DNA of 14,358 nt from Parachlamydiaceae bacterium (lineage in GTDB: Bacteria > Chlamydiota > Chlamydiia > Chlamydiales > Parachlamydiaceae), in assembly GCA_013815395.1 (NCBI GenBank), contig JACDGH010000039.1:1-14358 (forward strand). The letters are read 5' to 3'. The position numbers and the translations under genes were made by a program. Of this stretch, positions 1-7,297 are shown in pieces; position 1 is the stretch's first letter, and each line of letters opens with the position of its first letter. A model generated the notes under the pieces. That model was not told where the DNA came from. It did not search any database and saw nothing but the letters and a program-made list of their open reading frames with translations.

Positions 1-608
1 TTCAACACAGGGGACAATTTATGAATGATGCTTGCGAGGCAGCAAGAGGTGCGATGGCGGTGATCCTGGGGCTAGATGCTGAAGTAGTTGAGGCTATGGT
101 TAAAGAGGTTAATTTACCGAATGACTTATGGGCGGCCAATTATAACTGTCCGGGCCAAGTTGTTATTTCCGGTACTCCTAAGGGAATTGAAGCAGGATCT
201 ATTGCCGCAAAGGCAAAAGGTGCTAAACGCGTTCTTCCACTTCCGGTGCATGGGGCCTTTCATAGCGGTTTAATGAAATTGGCCGAAGATCGATTAAGTG
301 TTTATATTGAGAACGCTTCTTTAAAAGAGAGCGGCGTGGAATTAGTGATGAATGTCACAGGTGCGCCTGTTTTAAATACTAAAGAAATTCGGCTTAATTT
401 GATTAAGCAAGTCACTCAGGCGGTGCGATGGGAACAAGGCATTCGTTACATGATGAAAGCTGGCGTTGAAATGTTTGTAGAGCTTGGGTGTGGAAAAGCA
501 TTATCCGGATTTAATAAGCGGATTGGTGTTACTGCACCGTGTATTAGCTTAGAAAATATTAAAGATATTGCTATTCTTGAAGAACAGTTAAAGTTGGGGA
601 CATCATGA
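1..608 (+). CDS. fabD: Malonyl-CoA:ACP transacylase, 3' part (5' end outside window)
   Basis: FabD moves the malonyl group from CoA to ACP, supplying the extender unit for type II fatty acid synthesis in the cytoplasm. The reading frame is open from base 3 with no stop, and the residues before the first ATG (QHRGQF, bases 3-20) already match the conserved family segment, so the gene begins upstream of the window and the ATG at 21 is internal. About 200 C-terminal residues are present. Visible family features are NCPGQVVISG (residues 42-51 counted from the ATG at 21), the segment LPLPVHGAFHS carrying the catalytic histidine (codon 261-263), and the glycine-rich VELGCGKALSGFNKRI near the C-terminus. 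The catalytic serine (GHSLGE-type motif) lies outside the window. The stop overlaps the fabG start (ATGA, 605-608), which indicates an operon with translational coupling. Confidence 0.95.
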   Translation, partial: QHRGQFMNDACEAARGAMAVILGLDAEVVEAMVKEVNLPNDLWAANYNCPGQVVISGTPKGIEAGSIAAKAKGAKRVLPLPVHGAFHSGLMKLAEDRLSVYIENASLKESGVELVMNVTGAPVLNTKEIRLNLIKQVTQAVRWEQGIRYMMKAGVEMFVELGCGKALSGFNKRIGVTAPCISLENIKDIAILEEQLKLGTS

Positions 609-1357
609 AAGATCTGTTAAAGGGTCAAATTGCAATTGTCACAGGTGGAACAGCAGGTATTGGCAAAGCAATCGCTTTACGTTATGCCGAACAAGGAGCT
701 TATGTTGCGATTTTTGGAACAAATATTGAACGAGGCGCCCAGGTTGTTGAGGCTCTTAAAGCTATGTCAAATACTGGTGGTGCGGATTTTTTTCCAGTCG
801 ATATTGGCAACTTTTCAGCAGTCGACCAAGCTATCAAATTAGTGTTGGAGAAGCACCAGCGTGTTGATGTTTTAGTTAACAATGCCGGGATTACGCGCGA
901 TCAACTCTTAATGAAGATGAGTGAAGCCGATTGGGATGAGGTCATGAATGTAAATGTTAAATCCTGCTACAATACGTGCAAATCATTAGTGCGATCCTTT
1001 TTGAAAGCGAGAAAAGGAAAAATTATTAACATGAGCTCCGTGATCGGATTAACGGGAAATGCCGGTCAGGTGAATTACGCCGCCTCAAAGGCCGCGATTA
1101 TCGGGATGACTAAGGCCTTGGCCAAAGAATTGGCTTCTCGTAATATACATGTGAATTGTATTGCTCCCGGATTTATTGCGACGAGTATGACAGAAGTGAT
1201 GGATGCCTCTCAGAAAGAGGCTACCTTAGCTAAAATTCCATTGGGACGCATGGGTTCACCAGATGACATTGCAAACGTGGCCTTATTTTTAGCTAGCAGT
1301 TTATCGGATTATATTACTGGGCAAGTGTTTACCGTCGACGGCGGCATGGTAATGTAA
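605..1357 (+). CDS. fabG: 3-oxoacyl-[ACP] reductase
   Basis: FabG is the NADPH-dependent ketoreductase of fatty acid elongation, reducing 3-oxoacyl-ACP to 3-hydroxyacyl-ACP. The 250-residue product has the normal length for the short-chain dehydrogenase family. It shows the cofactor glycine motif TGGTAGIG (13-20), NNAG (92-95), the active-site Asn117 in MNVNVKS, Ser145 in INMSSVIG, and the YAASK catalytic pair Tyr158/Lys162. APGFIATSM (188-196) and a C-terminal TVDGGMVM complete the FabG signature. The start overlaps the fabD stop by four bases, and GGGGA at 596-600 inside fabD can serve as ribosome binding site. The gene order fabD-fabG-acpP is typical for bacteria, but acpP has its own promoter here. 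All catalytic residues appear intact. Confidence 0.97.
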   Translation: MKDLLKGQIAIVTGGTAGIGKAIALRYAEQGAYVAIFGTNIERGAQVVEALKAMSNTGGADFFPVDIGNFSAVDQAIKLVLEKHQRVDVLVNNAGITRDQLLMKMSEADWDEVMNVNVKSCYNTCKSLVRSFLKARKGKIINMSSVIGLTGNAGQVNYAASKAAIIGMTKALAKELASRNIHVNCIAPGFIATSMTEVMDASQKEATLAKIPLGRMGSPDDIANVALFLASSLSDYITGQVFTVDGGMVM

Positions 1358-1365
1358 TAAAAATG

Positions 1366-1413
1366 TATACGTAAACGCATTCAAAATCGGATTTTTGGAT
1401 GCATTTATATATG
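1366..1413. repeat. Imperfect palindrome after fabG, copy A of a two-copy element
   Basis: Bases 1366-1386 pair with 1393-1413 to form a 21-position stem with a 6-base loop. Two positions are C-A mismatches, four are G-T wobbles, and the rest are Watson-Crick. The core TAAACGCATTC (1372-1382) and the following ATATATGTAA (1406-1415) recur at 7972-7982 and 8031-8040. The element starts nine bases after the fabG stop codon. It may act as a factor-independent transcript end or an mRNA 3' stabiliser, but no clean T-run follows the stem. Confidence 0.75.
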
Positions 1414-1440
1414 TAAACACGAGTTAAGCACTTTTTATGT

Positions 1441-1469
1441 TTGAATCTTTTTAATGAACCTTGTAAAAT
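1441..1469 (+). promoter_or_regulatory. Predicted sigma-70-type promoter of acpP
   Basis: TTGAAT (1441-1446) and TAAAAT (1464-1469) are separated by exactly 17 bases. This predicts a transcript start near 1476 and a leader of about 50 bases. It implies that acpP can be transcribed independently of fabD-fabG, which fits the high demand for ACP. Confidence 0.65.
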
Positions 1470-1525
1470 GTCCTTTTTAGGAAAAATCAATTAATTTAAA
1501 TTTAACCAAAAACAAGGAATTTATT

Positions 1526-1762
1526 ATGTCAATCGAACAAGAAGTTATCGACATTGTCGTAGAACAGCTTGGTGTCGACAAAGAAGATGTGGGTCTTTCA
1601 AAATCTTTTGTTGAAGATCTTAATGCGGATTCGTTAGATCTTACAGAGTTGATCATGACTTTTGAAGAGCGTTTTTCATGTGAAATTTCCGAAGAAGAAG
1701 CTGAGAAGCTAAAAACTGTCGGGGATGTGGTCTCTTATATTGAAAAAAGAAGCGAATCTTAA
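1526..1762 (+). CDS. acpP: Acyl carrier protein
   Basis: ACP carries growing acyl chains on a 4'-phosphopantetheine arm during fatty acid and lipid synthesis. The 78-residue, strongly acidic product has the normal length and a four-helix ACP pattern. The attachment serine is Ser36 in the motif NADSLDLTE (33-41). The usual DSLDxVE is changed to DSLDLTE, a plausible lineage variant that keeps the recognition acidic residues. An AAGGA ribosome site at 1514-1518 lies seven bases before the ATG. The gene is preceded by its own predicted promoter and followed by a strong hairpin, so it is probably a monocistronic transcript. AcpS, which loads the arm, is encoded at 5767-6132. Confidence 0.97.
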   Translation: MSIEQEVIDIVVEQLGVDKEDVGLSKSFVEDLNADSLDLTELIMTFEERFSCEISEEEAEKLKTVGDVVSYIEKRSES

Positions 1763-1784
1763 TAAAGCTGCTACATAAATTTAA

Positions 1785-1838
1785 CAATGTAACAAGGCAC
1801 TGACATATAGATTTTAGTCTTTCTGCCTTGTTGCATTG
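1785..1838. terminator. Hairpin between convergent acpP and putP
   Basis: CAATGTAACAAGGCA (1785-1799) pairs with TGCCTTGTTGCATTG (1824-1838): a 15-base stem with one G-T wobble, beginning 22 bases after the acpP stop. The 24-base loop contains a possible small inner pairing (GAC 1802-1804 with GTC 1817-1819). No long T-run follows on either strand, so it is not a textbook intrinsic terminator, but its position between convergent genes suggests transcript 3' end formation. Apart from this hairpin, nothing recognisable was seen in the gap 1763-2022. Confidence 0.6.
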
Positions 1839-2022
1839 GCATACTTAACACAATTCTGCAAATAAACTAGCTTCCTCCCTAAGTTCTTTTCCCGCTTAAC
1901 GAAAATCAGAAAAGGCTCAGAGGGATATTTTTACTTAAATTAACCTACCTTAAGCTGCAAATTCTCACTTCATATTGTTTGAAGAAAATTTACTAGAATT
2001 ACGAGCATTAGGGCTCACTTAT

Positions 2023-3477
2023 TTAGCTGCTAACTTCGACACTACTTACGCTTCTTTCAGTTTCTGTTAGCCATGAAACTACACTGATACTGAGCAAGCT
2101 GATAAAAAATCCTGGAATCATAGAAGGAATTGTCATCTCAGTAAAATAGGGATTCATCGTATTCCAAAAGCCAGCTACAAGACCACCGGTGAGTACTCCT
2201 GCAACAGCGCCAAACTTATTGGCCTTTTTGGAATAAAGAGACATCAAAACTAAAGGGCCGAACGCACAGCCTAGGCCTGACCAAGCATATAGCACGGCCT
2301 CAAGAATAGTGCTGTTTTTATTTAATGCAAAAAACAATGATAACGCAGATACGAAGACTATGCCTAAGCGCGTAATAATCAATAATTCTTTTTGGGATGC
2401 CGGCTTCTTAAAGATGTTTTTATATAAATCTTCGCTAATGACAGAGCCGCATACCAGGATTTGCGAATCCATAGTGGACATACTGGCAGCTAGAACGCCG
2501 CATAAAATAAACCCAGCCAATAAAGGGTGAAACATGGATTTAACCATTTCAATAAATACTAACTCCGGATTTGCCAAACCTTCAGCAAAATAAGGGATAC
2601 CGACCAAGCCAATAGCAGCTGCGGCCAGCAATGCAATTAATTGCCAAGTCATCCCTACATATTTTGATTTATTCATATCACTTGCTTTTCGGATACCCAT
2701 AAATTTAGTGACAATATGTGGTTGCCCGAAGTAGCCTAAACCCCAGGAAAGAATGAGAAAGACTATTCCAAGAATTGATTTGAACGAGAAATCGGGAAAA
2801 AGACTAAGTGTCACGCCTTTGGCTCTTGCGGATTCCAAAATAGTGGTAAATCCATTTTCTAGCTTAAAATAAGCCACTATAGGCACAATCAAAATCATAG
2901 ATATTAAGAAAAGGGCTTGAAATAGATCTGTCCATGCTACAGTAATAAATCCCCCCGAGAATGTGTAGATGAGAATAACAACGCATGCGATCGTTATGCC
3001 CACATAAAAGTCGATGCCGAATAGGGATTCAAGAATGCCACCCATAGCAATTAGGCCGGCAGAGATGTAACAAGTTAGAAAAGTTAAAGCCATAATTGCT
3101 GTGAGAAGCCTAAGAACTCCAGAAGTGTCATTAAAACGCTTTTCAAAAAAAGTGGACAATGTATAGCTGTCGTAGTTCTCTGTGGAAGTGCGAAGTTTTT
3201 TTGCAACTAATTGCCAGTTAAGGAACATTCCCGTAAGTAATCCAAAAGCAATCCAGGTTTGTGAGAGACCACCCATAAAAACTGCGGCTGGAAAAGCCAT
3301 GAATAACCAAGAACTCATATCGCTAGCATGTGCCGAAAGAGCAGTGACCCAAAAGTTCAATGATCGATTTCCTACAATAAAGTCTGCAGAAGAGTTCTGC
3401 TTTTTATGAGAAATTAATCCAATTGAAAGCAGGACACAGAAATAAGCTGCAAAAGGAAGAAGTAAATAGGTGTTCAT
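2023..3477 (-). CDS. putP: Sodium/proline symporter (SSS family)
   Basis: This inner-membrane transporter of the sodium:solute symporter family imports proline with Na+. The 484-residue product is close to the E. coli PutP length (about 500) and collinear with it along its whole length. Recognisable blocks are VTALSAHASDMSSWLFM (44-60), with Asp53 and Ser55 matching the Na+-binding Asp55/Ser57 of PutP; SWGLGYFGQPHI (244-255); AASMSTMDSQILV (330-342), with Ser334/Thr335 matching Ser340/Thr341; and ISEDLYKNIFKKPASQKEL (347-365). There are about twelve or thirteen hydrophobic segments. Substrate assignment to proline rests on this family resemblance; another amino acid cannot be excluded. No clear Shine-Dalgarno sequence precedes the ATG (upstream TTTGGTTGTATT), although the promoter is strong. 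The gene is convergent with acpP. Confidence 0.9.
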   Translation of the reverse strand: MNTYLLLPFAAYFCVLLSIGLISHKKQNSSADFIVGNRSLNFWVTALSAHASDMSSWLFMAFPAAVFMGGLSQTWIAFGLLTGMFLNWQLVAKKLRTSTENYDSYTLSTFFEKRFNDTSGVLRLLTAIMALTFLTCYISAGLIAMGGILESLFGIDFYVGITIACVVILIYTFSGGFITVAWTDLFQALFLISMILIVPIVAYFKLENGFTTILESARAKGVTLSLFPDFSFKSILGIVFLILSWGLGYFGQPHIVTKFMGIRKASDMNKSKYVGMTWQLIALLAAAAIGLVGIPYFAEGLANPELVFIEMVKSMFHPLLAGFILCGVLAASMSTMDSQILVCGSVISEDLYKNIFKKPASQKELLIITRLGIVFVSALSLFFALNKNSTILEAVLYAWSGLGCAFGPLVLMSLYSKKANKFGAVAGVLTGGLVAGFWNTMNPYFTEMTIPSMIPGFFISLLSISVVSWLTETERSVSSVEVSS

Positions 3478-3534
3478 AATACAACCAAATTATTTAAAAA
3501 TATAGTATAGTCTGAGTTTTACAAATGGCTCTAG

Positions 3535-3563
3535 ATTATGATAGATTTTTTTTCCTTTGTCAA
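3535..3563 (-). promoter_or_regulatory. Predicted promoter of putP
   Basis: On the minus strand a perfect -35 TTGACA (3563-3558) is followed after 17 bases by CATAAT (3540-3535), a five-of-six match to the -10. The spacer contains a run of eight A. The predicted start near 3528 gives a leader of about 50 bases. This is the best promoter match in the window. Confidence 0.75.
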
Positions 3564-3592
3564 TAGTTTTATGTGGACAGATTTGTTCAGTT

Positions 3593-3808
3593 TTAAGAAT
3601 TGTTTTTATCTCTAAATGCTAAGAGCGCCCATCTAAGTATAATATATGTAGCCCAGGTTAATCCGGAAGAAATAATTGCAGCAAAAAGACTACCTATAAA
3701 CATATTATTATCTAGATAGAACAGTAATAAGCTGAAAAAAAAGGTTATAGCTGCCACAATAAATCCAATGGGCTCTATAACTTTATTGCGGTTTATCTCA
3801 GTAATCAT
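3593..3808 (-). CDS. Small two-helix membrane protein, unknown function
   Basis: This small gene encodes 71 residues and I do not recognise the family. Two hydrophobic stretches, roughly residues 11-32 and 36-60, should span the membrane twice, with a charged N-terminus (ITEINRNK) and a basic/polar C-terminus (RDKNNS). The ATG at 3808 is preferred over an in-frame GTG six bases upstream, because GAGG (3817-3814) is ideally spaced five bases from the ATG and overlaps the GTG. A predicted promoter lies at 3848-3876. It is divergent from trxB and could be cotranscribed into putP, although putP also has its own promoter. Confidence 0.6.
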   Translation of the reverse strand: MITEINRNKVIEPIGFIVAAITFFFSLLLFYLDNNMFIGSLFAAIISSGLTWATYIILRWALLAFRDKNNS

Positions 3809-3811
3809 TGC

Positions 3812-3817
3812 CACCTC
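3812..3817 (-). promoter_or_regulatory. Ribosome binding site that sets the start of the 71-residue gene
   Basis: The minus strand reads GAGGTG at 3817-3812, with GAGG five bases before the ATG at 3808. It overlaps the alternative GTG (3814-3812), so that GTG is unlikely to be the start. Confidence 0.6.
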
Positions 3818-3847
3818 ATAAAATTCTGATCAAGTCAATATATAAGT

Positions 3848-3876
3848 CTTATAAATTAATTTCGCCACTTTCGCAA
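3848..3876 (-). promoter_or_regulatory. Predicted promoter of the small membrane protein gene
   Basis: On the minus strand, TTGCGA (3876-3871, four of six) and TATAAG (3853-3848, five of six) are 17 bases apart. The predicted start is near 3841, about 24 bases before the ribosome site. Confidence 0.45.
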
Positions 3877-3934
3877 TAAGTTATTGGACCTATTCGTTAA
3901 TAGTGGAGTTTCCACAAAATCAGAAAAAAAAGTA

Positions 3935-3962
3935 TCGAAAATCGAGCCAAAACTGATAGAAT
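3935..3962 (+). promoter_or_regulatory. Predicted extended -10 promoter of trxB
   Basis: TGATAGAAT at 3954-3962 is an extended -10 (TG, one base, then TAGAAT). A weak -35 TCGAAA at 3935-3940 is 16 bases upstream. The predicted start near 3969 lies just before the trxB ribosome site. Confidence 0.45.
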
Positions 3963-3997
3963 AAGGGGCAATTACAAGAAATGTGGAGAAAATTTCG

Positions 3998-4951
3998 ATG
4001 GAAAAGAAAAAAGTAGTGATTATAGGATCAGGTCCGGCTGGTTATACCGCCGCCATTTATGCCGCACGTGCTAATCTTGAGCCCTTGCTCTATGAGGGCT
4101 TTTTCAGCGGTCCATCAGGTGGGCAGCTTATGACTACCACAGAGGTGGAAAACTTTCCCGGATTTCCAGAAGGAATTACTGGACCAGACTTGATGCAGAA
4201 TTTTCGTAAACAAGCTCTTCGTTTTGGAACTTCTATTTTGACTGAAGATGTCATTGATGTTGATTTTTCAACTCACCCCTTTACCGTTAAAGGTCATAAT
4301 AGCTCCTATCAAGCTTTATCCGTGATCATAGCTACCGGAGCTACCGCGAATCGACTTGATATTCCCGGGGCTAGAGAAGGGGAATTTTGGCAGAAAGGTG
4401 TGACAGCTTGTGCTGTTTGTGATGGAGCTATGCCAATTTTTAGGAATAGACCTCTATTTGTCATTGGAGGCGGCGACTCTGCAGTGGAAGAAGCAGTTTT
4501 TCTTACAAAATTTGGCAGCAAAGTGTATTTGGTCCATCGCCGGGATAAACTACGAGCTTCTAAGATCATGCAGCAGCGCGCTTTGAGTCATCCTAAAATT
4601 GAAGTGCTTTGGGATAGTGAAATAACAAAAATAGAAGGGGATAGCGTCGTCCGCAATGTGATCGTTAAGAATCTTAAAACTGATAATGAAACAAAGCATG
4701 AAGCTGGCGGTGTCTTTTTTGCCGTTGGACATACCCCCAATACTGCATTTATGAGAAATCAAATTGATTTGCATGATAATGGGTATATTAAAGTCAAGCC
4801 TGGCACTTGTCAGACTAATATCGATTTAGTTTACGCTGCTGGCGATGCTCAGGATCATGTCTATCGTCAAGCAATCTCTGCAGCGGGCACAGGATGCATG
4901 GCTGCAATTGAAGCAGAACGAGAGCTTTCAGCGAGAGGACTTGTCGCTTGA
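3998..4951 (+). CDS. trxB: Thioredoxin reductase
   Basis: TrxB is a cytoplasmic FAD enzyme that uses NADPH to reduce thioredoxin. The 317-residue product has the normal bacterial length. It shows the FAD-binding GSGPAGYTAAIYAARA (10-25), the redox pair Cys138/Cys141 in ACAVCDG, the NADPH-binding GGGDSAVEEA (157-166) with HRRDKLRAS (180-188), the GHTPNT segment (244-249), and the C-terminal FAD contact YAAGDAQD (279-286). The ATG at 3998 is chosen because GGAG (3985-3988) sits nine bases upstream. An in-frame GTG at 3983 would add five residues but lacks a ribosome site. The stop codon overlaps the start of the next gene (TTGA, 4948-4951), so the two are probably cotranscribed. Confidence 0.97.
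   Translation: MEKKKVVIIGSGPAGYTAAIYAARANLEPLLYEGFFSGPSGGQLMTTTEVENFPGFPEGITGPDLMQNFRKQALRFGTSILTEDVIDVDFSTHPFTVKGHNSSYQALSVIIATGATANRLDIPGAREGEFWQKGVTACAVCDGAMPIFRNRPLFVIGGGDSAVEEAVFLTKFGSKVYLVHRRDKLRASKIMQQRALSHPKIEVLWDSEITKIEGDSVVRNVIVKNLKTDNETKHEAGGVFFAVGHTPNTAFMRNQIDLHDNGYIKVKPGTCQTNIDLVYAAGDAQDHVYRQAISAAGTGCMAAIEAERELSARGLVA
4934..4939 (+). promoter_or_regulatory. Ribosome binding site supporting the TTG start at 4948
   Basis: AGAGGA at 4934-4939, inside the trxB coding end, lies eight bases before the TTG at 4948. This strong site makes the rare TTG start credible and supports coupling to trxB. Confidence 0.65.
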
Positions 4952-5763
4952 GAATCATTCGTTTAGCTTTGTTTCTTATCCTAATATTCCCTTGCCTTTA
5001 TGCCACCGAGCTTCTTCCTTGGTACGGGAACACGTTAGAGATTGAAACTAGGGCAGCTTTTAAGTTGCAAGGTTACCATTCAGTTGCTACCGATCACCAT
5101 TCTATTAAACGTCCAGCTTGCGATTTGTTTTTTGAACTTAGCGCAGGTACTTCTTATGATGACTATGCAGCAGAATTAGAGATTTTGGCTTCAGATACAC
5201 GTTATCGTAATTTGGGATTGGATTGCATTAAGCTCACGGGGCGTTATCGTTTGCTGAATGATATTGTAGCCGATCCCGTTTCCTTGGTGTCCGGTATTAC
5301 TATTTCGCAAGTTTTTAAGCCCGGGCTAAGAAATCTTTCCTCCTTTCATCACGGCGGCATAGAAGCAGAGCTGCATTTATCTGCTGGTAAAGAGCACTCC
5401 TTTATGCAATTTTGGACTTCTCGTTACTGGGGTGTTATAGGAGTGGGAGGGGCTGATATGGGTTACCCTTGGGTTAGAGGAGATGTGGCTTGGGAACATA
5501 ATTACTGTGAATTGCATCAAGTCCGCTTATTTGCCAATTCTCTGTGGGGGTTGGGGCATGAGTCTCTTAAATTAAAGCATCATTTTCATGGATATGGTCC
5601 GATTAGACATCAATGCATTGATATTGGCTTGAGATATAGCAAATTCTTTCCATGTAACGGATTGGTTGTTAGTCTAGAGTATGCCTTTCGAATCTTTGCG
5701 AGAAATTGTCCCAAAGAGATGAACAGCCTATATTTAAGCTTGAATTACCCTTTTGGTCTCTAA
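4948..5763 (+). CDS. Predicted exported, possibly outer-membrane beta-rich protein, unknown function
   Basis: I do not recognise the family. The 271-residue product begins with a likely signal peptide: MRIIR, a hydrophobic core at about residues 6-18, and a possible cleavage after CLYA (residue 19). The rest is rich in aromatic and alternating polar/hydrophobic residues and has no further membrane helix. It ends in an alternating stretch, SLYLSLNYPFGL, which suggests a beta-barrel or beta-sandwich of the envelope; this is inference. Six cysteines remain in the mature part (58, 93, 187, 223, 236, 254), notable in a bacterial group whose envelope is disulfide cross-linked. The TTG start is supported by AGAGGA eight bases upstream and gives a start/stop overlap with trxB. 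Its stop is only three bases from the convergent acpS stop. Confidence 0.7.
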   Translation: MRIIRLALFLILIFPCLYATELLPWYGNTLEIETRAAFKLQGYHSVATDHHSIKRPACDLFFELSAGTSYDDYAAELEILASDTRYRNLGLDCIKLTGRYRLLNDIVADPVSLVSGITISQVFKPGLRNLSSFHHGGIEAELHLSAGKEHSFMQFWTSRYWGVIGVGGADMGYPWVRGDVAWEHNYCELHQVRLFANSLWGLGHESLKLKHHFHGYGPIRHQCIDIGLRYSKFFPCNGLVVSLEYAFRIFARNCPKEMNSLYLSLNYPFGL

Positions 5764-5766
5764 CAG

Positions 5767-6132
5767 CTAGCTTGCGATTGCAAAAGCTGTGGCATATTCA
5801 CGACAATGGCTGATGGATATAAGAATTGTAGGAGAATTAAACTTTTGTTTTAGTGCGTTAGAAAACGTCACAATGGGCTTTCCAAGAGGATCATTGGAAA
5901 TAGTGATATCTAGCCAAGTCACACCATCGCGGAATCCTGTGCCTAGCGCTTTTACAATAGCTTCTTTGGCAGCAAAACGCCCGGCAAAATGCCGGGCACT
6001 TTCTTTATGGCGATTGCAATAGATTTGTTCTTCTTCGCAAAAAAGGCGATCCAAAAAGCGCGATCCAAATCTCTGGATCGCTTGTTCCACTCTTTTAACT
6101 TCAATGATATCAGTGCCAATACCGCAGTCCAT
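5767..6132 (-). CDS. acpS: Holo-[acyl-carrier-protein] synthase
   Basis: AcpS transfers 4'-phosphopantetheine from CoA to the DSL serine of ACP, here the acpP product encoded at 1526-1762. The 121-residue product matches the usual 120-126. The diagnostic motifs are GIGTDIIEVKR (4-14), with the Mg2+ ligand Asp8; GRFAAKEAIVKALG (51-64), with Glu57; and SISHCREYATA (106-116). The start is placed at the ATG at 6132, because the product then begins MDCGIGTD as in the family and the gene lies 13 bases after the upstream gene. A longer reading from a GTG at 6177 would add 15 residues unlike AcpS and overlap the neighbour. A GGAA sits seven bases before the ATG. It probably shares a transcript with the PIN-TRAM gene. 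Confidence 0.95.
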   Translation of the reverse strand: MDCGIGTDIIEVKRVEQAIQRFGSRFLDRLFCEEEQIYCNRHKESARHFAGRFAAKEAIVKALGTGFRDGVTWLDITISNDPLGKPIVTFSNALKQKFNSPTILISISHCREYATAFAIAS

Positions 6133-6146
6133 CGCAATGTTCCGCT

Positions 6147-7259
6147 TTATAAGGTATTTAATCCAGTCACAGACCAATTACGCGCATCATCATCATCATC
6201 GGAAGTGGCAATGAGATTGGAGTCCGTTAGGTGATCTTCTATGGCATTGCAAAAAATCATACGGCCAGAAGATGTGTGCTTAACGGATAGAACTTGAGCT
6301 CGGATGATCTCTCCAATAAATTCAGCGCCACCGTTAACGACCACCATTGTTCCATCTTCTAAATATCCAATGCCTTGGCGAGCTTCTTTGCCATAGCGTT
6401 GGATTTTAATATTGATAAATTCACCTGTCTGGGCCAGAGGTTTAAGCGCTATCGACAACATATTGAGGTTAATGACGCGAATACCTTCCAGGGTCGATTG
6501 TTGGACCCGATTTGTGTCACCCGTGAAGATATTGGCATCTAGCAAACGAGCTAATTTGACTAGTTTGCACATCGAATCTTTTATTTCGGGGAAGTCTAGA
6601 TCGGCATAGCGTAAACCTAATGTAGGAATATTTTCCAGCTTCTTGACGACTTCAGCGCAACGACGAGCTTTCGATTTTATTGTTTCATCGCCAGTTTCAG
6701 CTGAATCATAAAGTTCTTTTAAGATGAAGTGAGGGAGAATCAATTGGTGATCTAATAAGCCGGAAGCTGCAAGGTCGATAATTCGTGAATCTAACAAAAT
6801 CGAAGTATCGATTATGTGGTCTTTCTTTTTGTTGCTGCTTGGCTTAAATTTTACAAAGGGAATGCTTATATACAATTCTTCTGAAGCTCGTGCTGTTAAA
6901 GTCATGCCTAAGTAGGCAGCAAAGAGGAATATTCCAATGCGGATAAGCATCAATGCTTCTAAGGAAATTTGGGTGTTGGTTATATCCAACGCTGAGTGGG
7001 TTAAAAGCAAAAGCGCTTCGCCCATCACATACCCAAAGAATAAACCAAGGGCGGCTATATTAAAGACTCGCAGATTAAAGCGTTTGAAAAAAGTTTCGAT
7101 TCCGATAAGAGCGGCGCCAAAGGCTGCTCCTGAAACGATCCCTAAAGCTAAATTGGTAAAGTAAGAGCTATCTGAAGCTCTCGCTGTAGTGAATGTGGCA
7201 AAAAAAAGAACACACAAGCTAAAAAAGAGTATTCGAATGAAAGTCAATGAGATTTGCAT
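6147..7259 (-). CDS. Membrane-anchored PIN-TRAM domain protein (YacL-like)
   Basis: The 370-residue protein resembles the B. subtilis YacL family. An N-terminal region with four hydrophobic segments (about 5-22, 35-55, 66-86, 103-122) is followed by a PIN nuclease-like domain (about 148-270) and a TRAM domain (about 278-338). The PIN acidic residues Asp151 (HIIDTSILLDSRI), Glu182 (LKELYD), Asp228 (EIKDSM) and Asp248 (TGDTNR) are all present, so a metal-dependent RNase activity is plausible. The TRAM part contains YLEDGTMVVVNGG (299-311) and SSGRMIFCNA (330-339), and is thought to bind nucleic acid. The C-terminal tail carries five aspartates (354-358) encoded by a GAT repeat. The cellular role is not established; membrane-attached RNA processing is an inference. 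It has an extended -10 promoter and is followed by acpS. Confidence 0.88.
   Translation of the reverse strand: MQISLTFIRILFFSLCVLFFATFTTARASDSSYFTNLALGIVSGAAFGAALIGIETFFKRFNLRVFNIAALGLFFGYVMGEALLLLTHSALDITNTQISLEALMLIRIGIFLFAAYLGMTLTARASEELYISIPFVKFKPSSNKKKDHIIDTSILLDSRIIDLAASGLLDHQLILPHFILKELYDSAETGDETIKSKARRCAEVVKKLENIPTLGLRYADLDFPEIKDSMCKLVKLARLLDANIFTGDTNRVQQSTLEGIRVINLNMLSIALKPLAQTGEFINIKIQRYGKEARQGIGYLEDGTMVVVNGGAEFIGEIIRAQVLSVKHTSSGRMIFCNAIEDHLTDSNLIATSDDDDDARNWSVTGLNTL
6185..6200 (-). repeat. GAT trinucleotide repeat encoding Asp5
   Basis: Five tandem CAT units plus one C on the plus strand read as five GAT codons near the 3' end of the PIN-TRAM gene, outside its recognised domains. 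The number of units could vary between strains without shifting the frame. Confidence 0.7.
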
Positions 7260-7297
7260 ATGTTGTCTATTCCTGTAACGAAATTCGGTTTATAGGA

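Noticed and set aside
3903..3915. Small inverted repeat GTGGA-GTT-TCCAC as a terminator or operator
   Set aside because: The stem is only five bases with a three-base loop and no T-run follows on either strand; it is easily chance.
3983..3997. GTG at 3983 as trxB start
   Set aside because: It overlaps the GGAG that serves the ATG at 3998 and has no ribosome site of its own.
6133..6177. N-terminal extension of acpS to a GTG at 6177
   Set aside because: The extra residues do not resemble AcpS, would overlap the PIN-TRAM gene, and the family start matches MDCGIGTD from the ATG at 6132.
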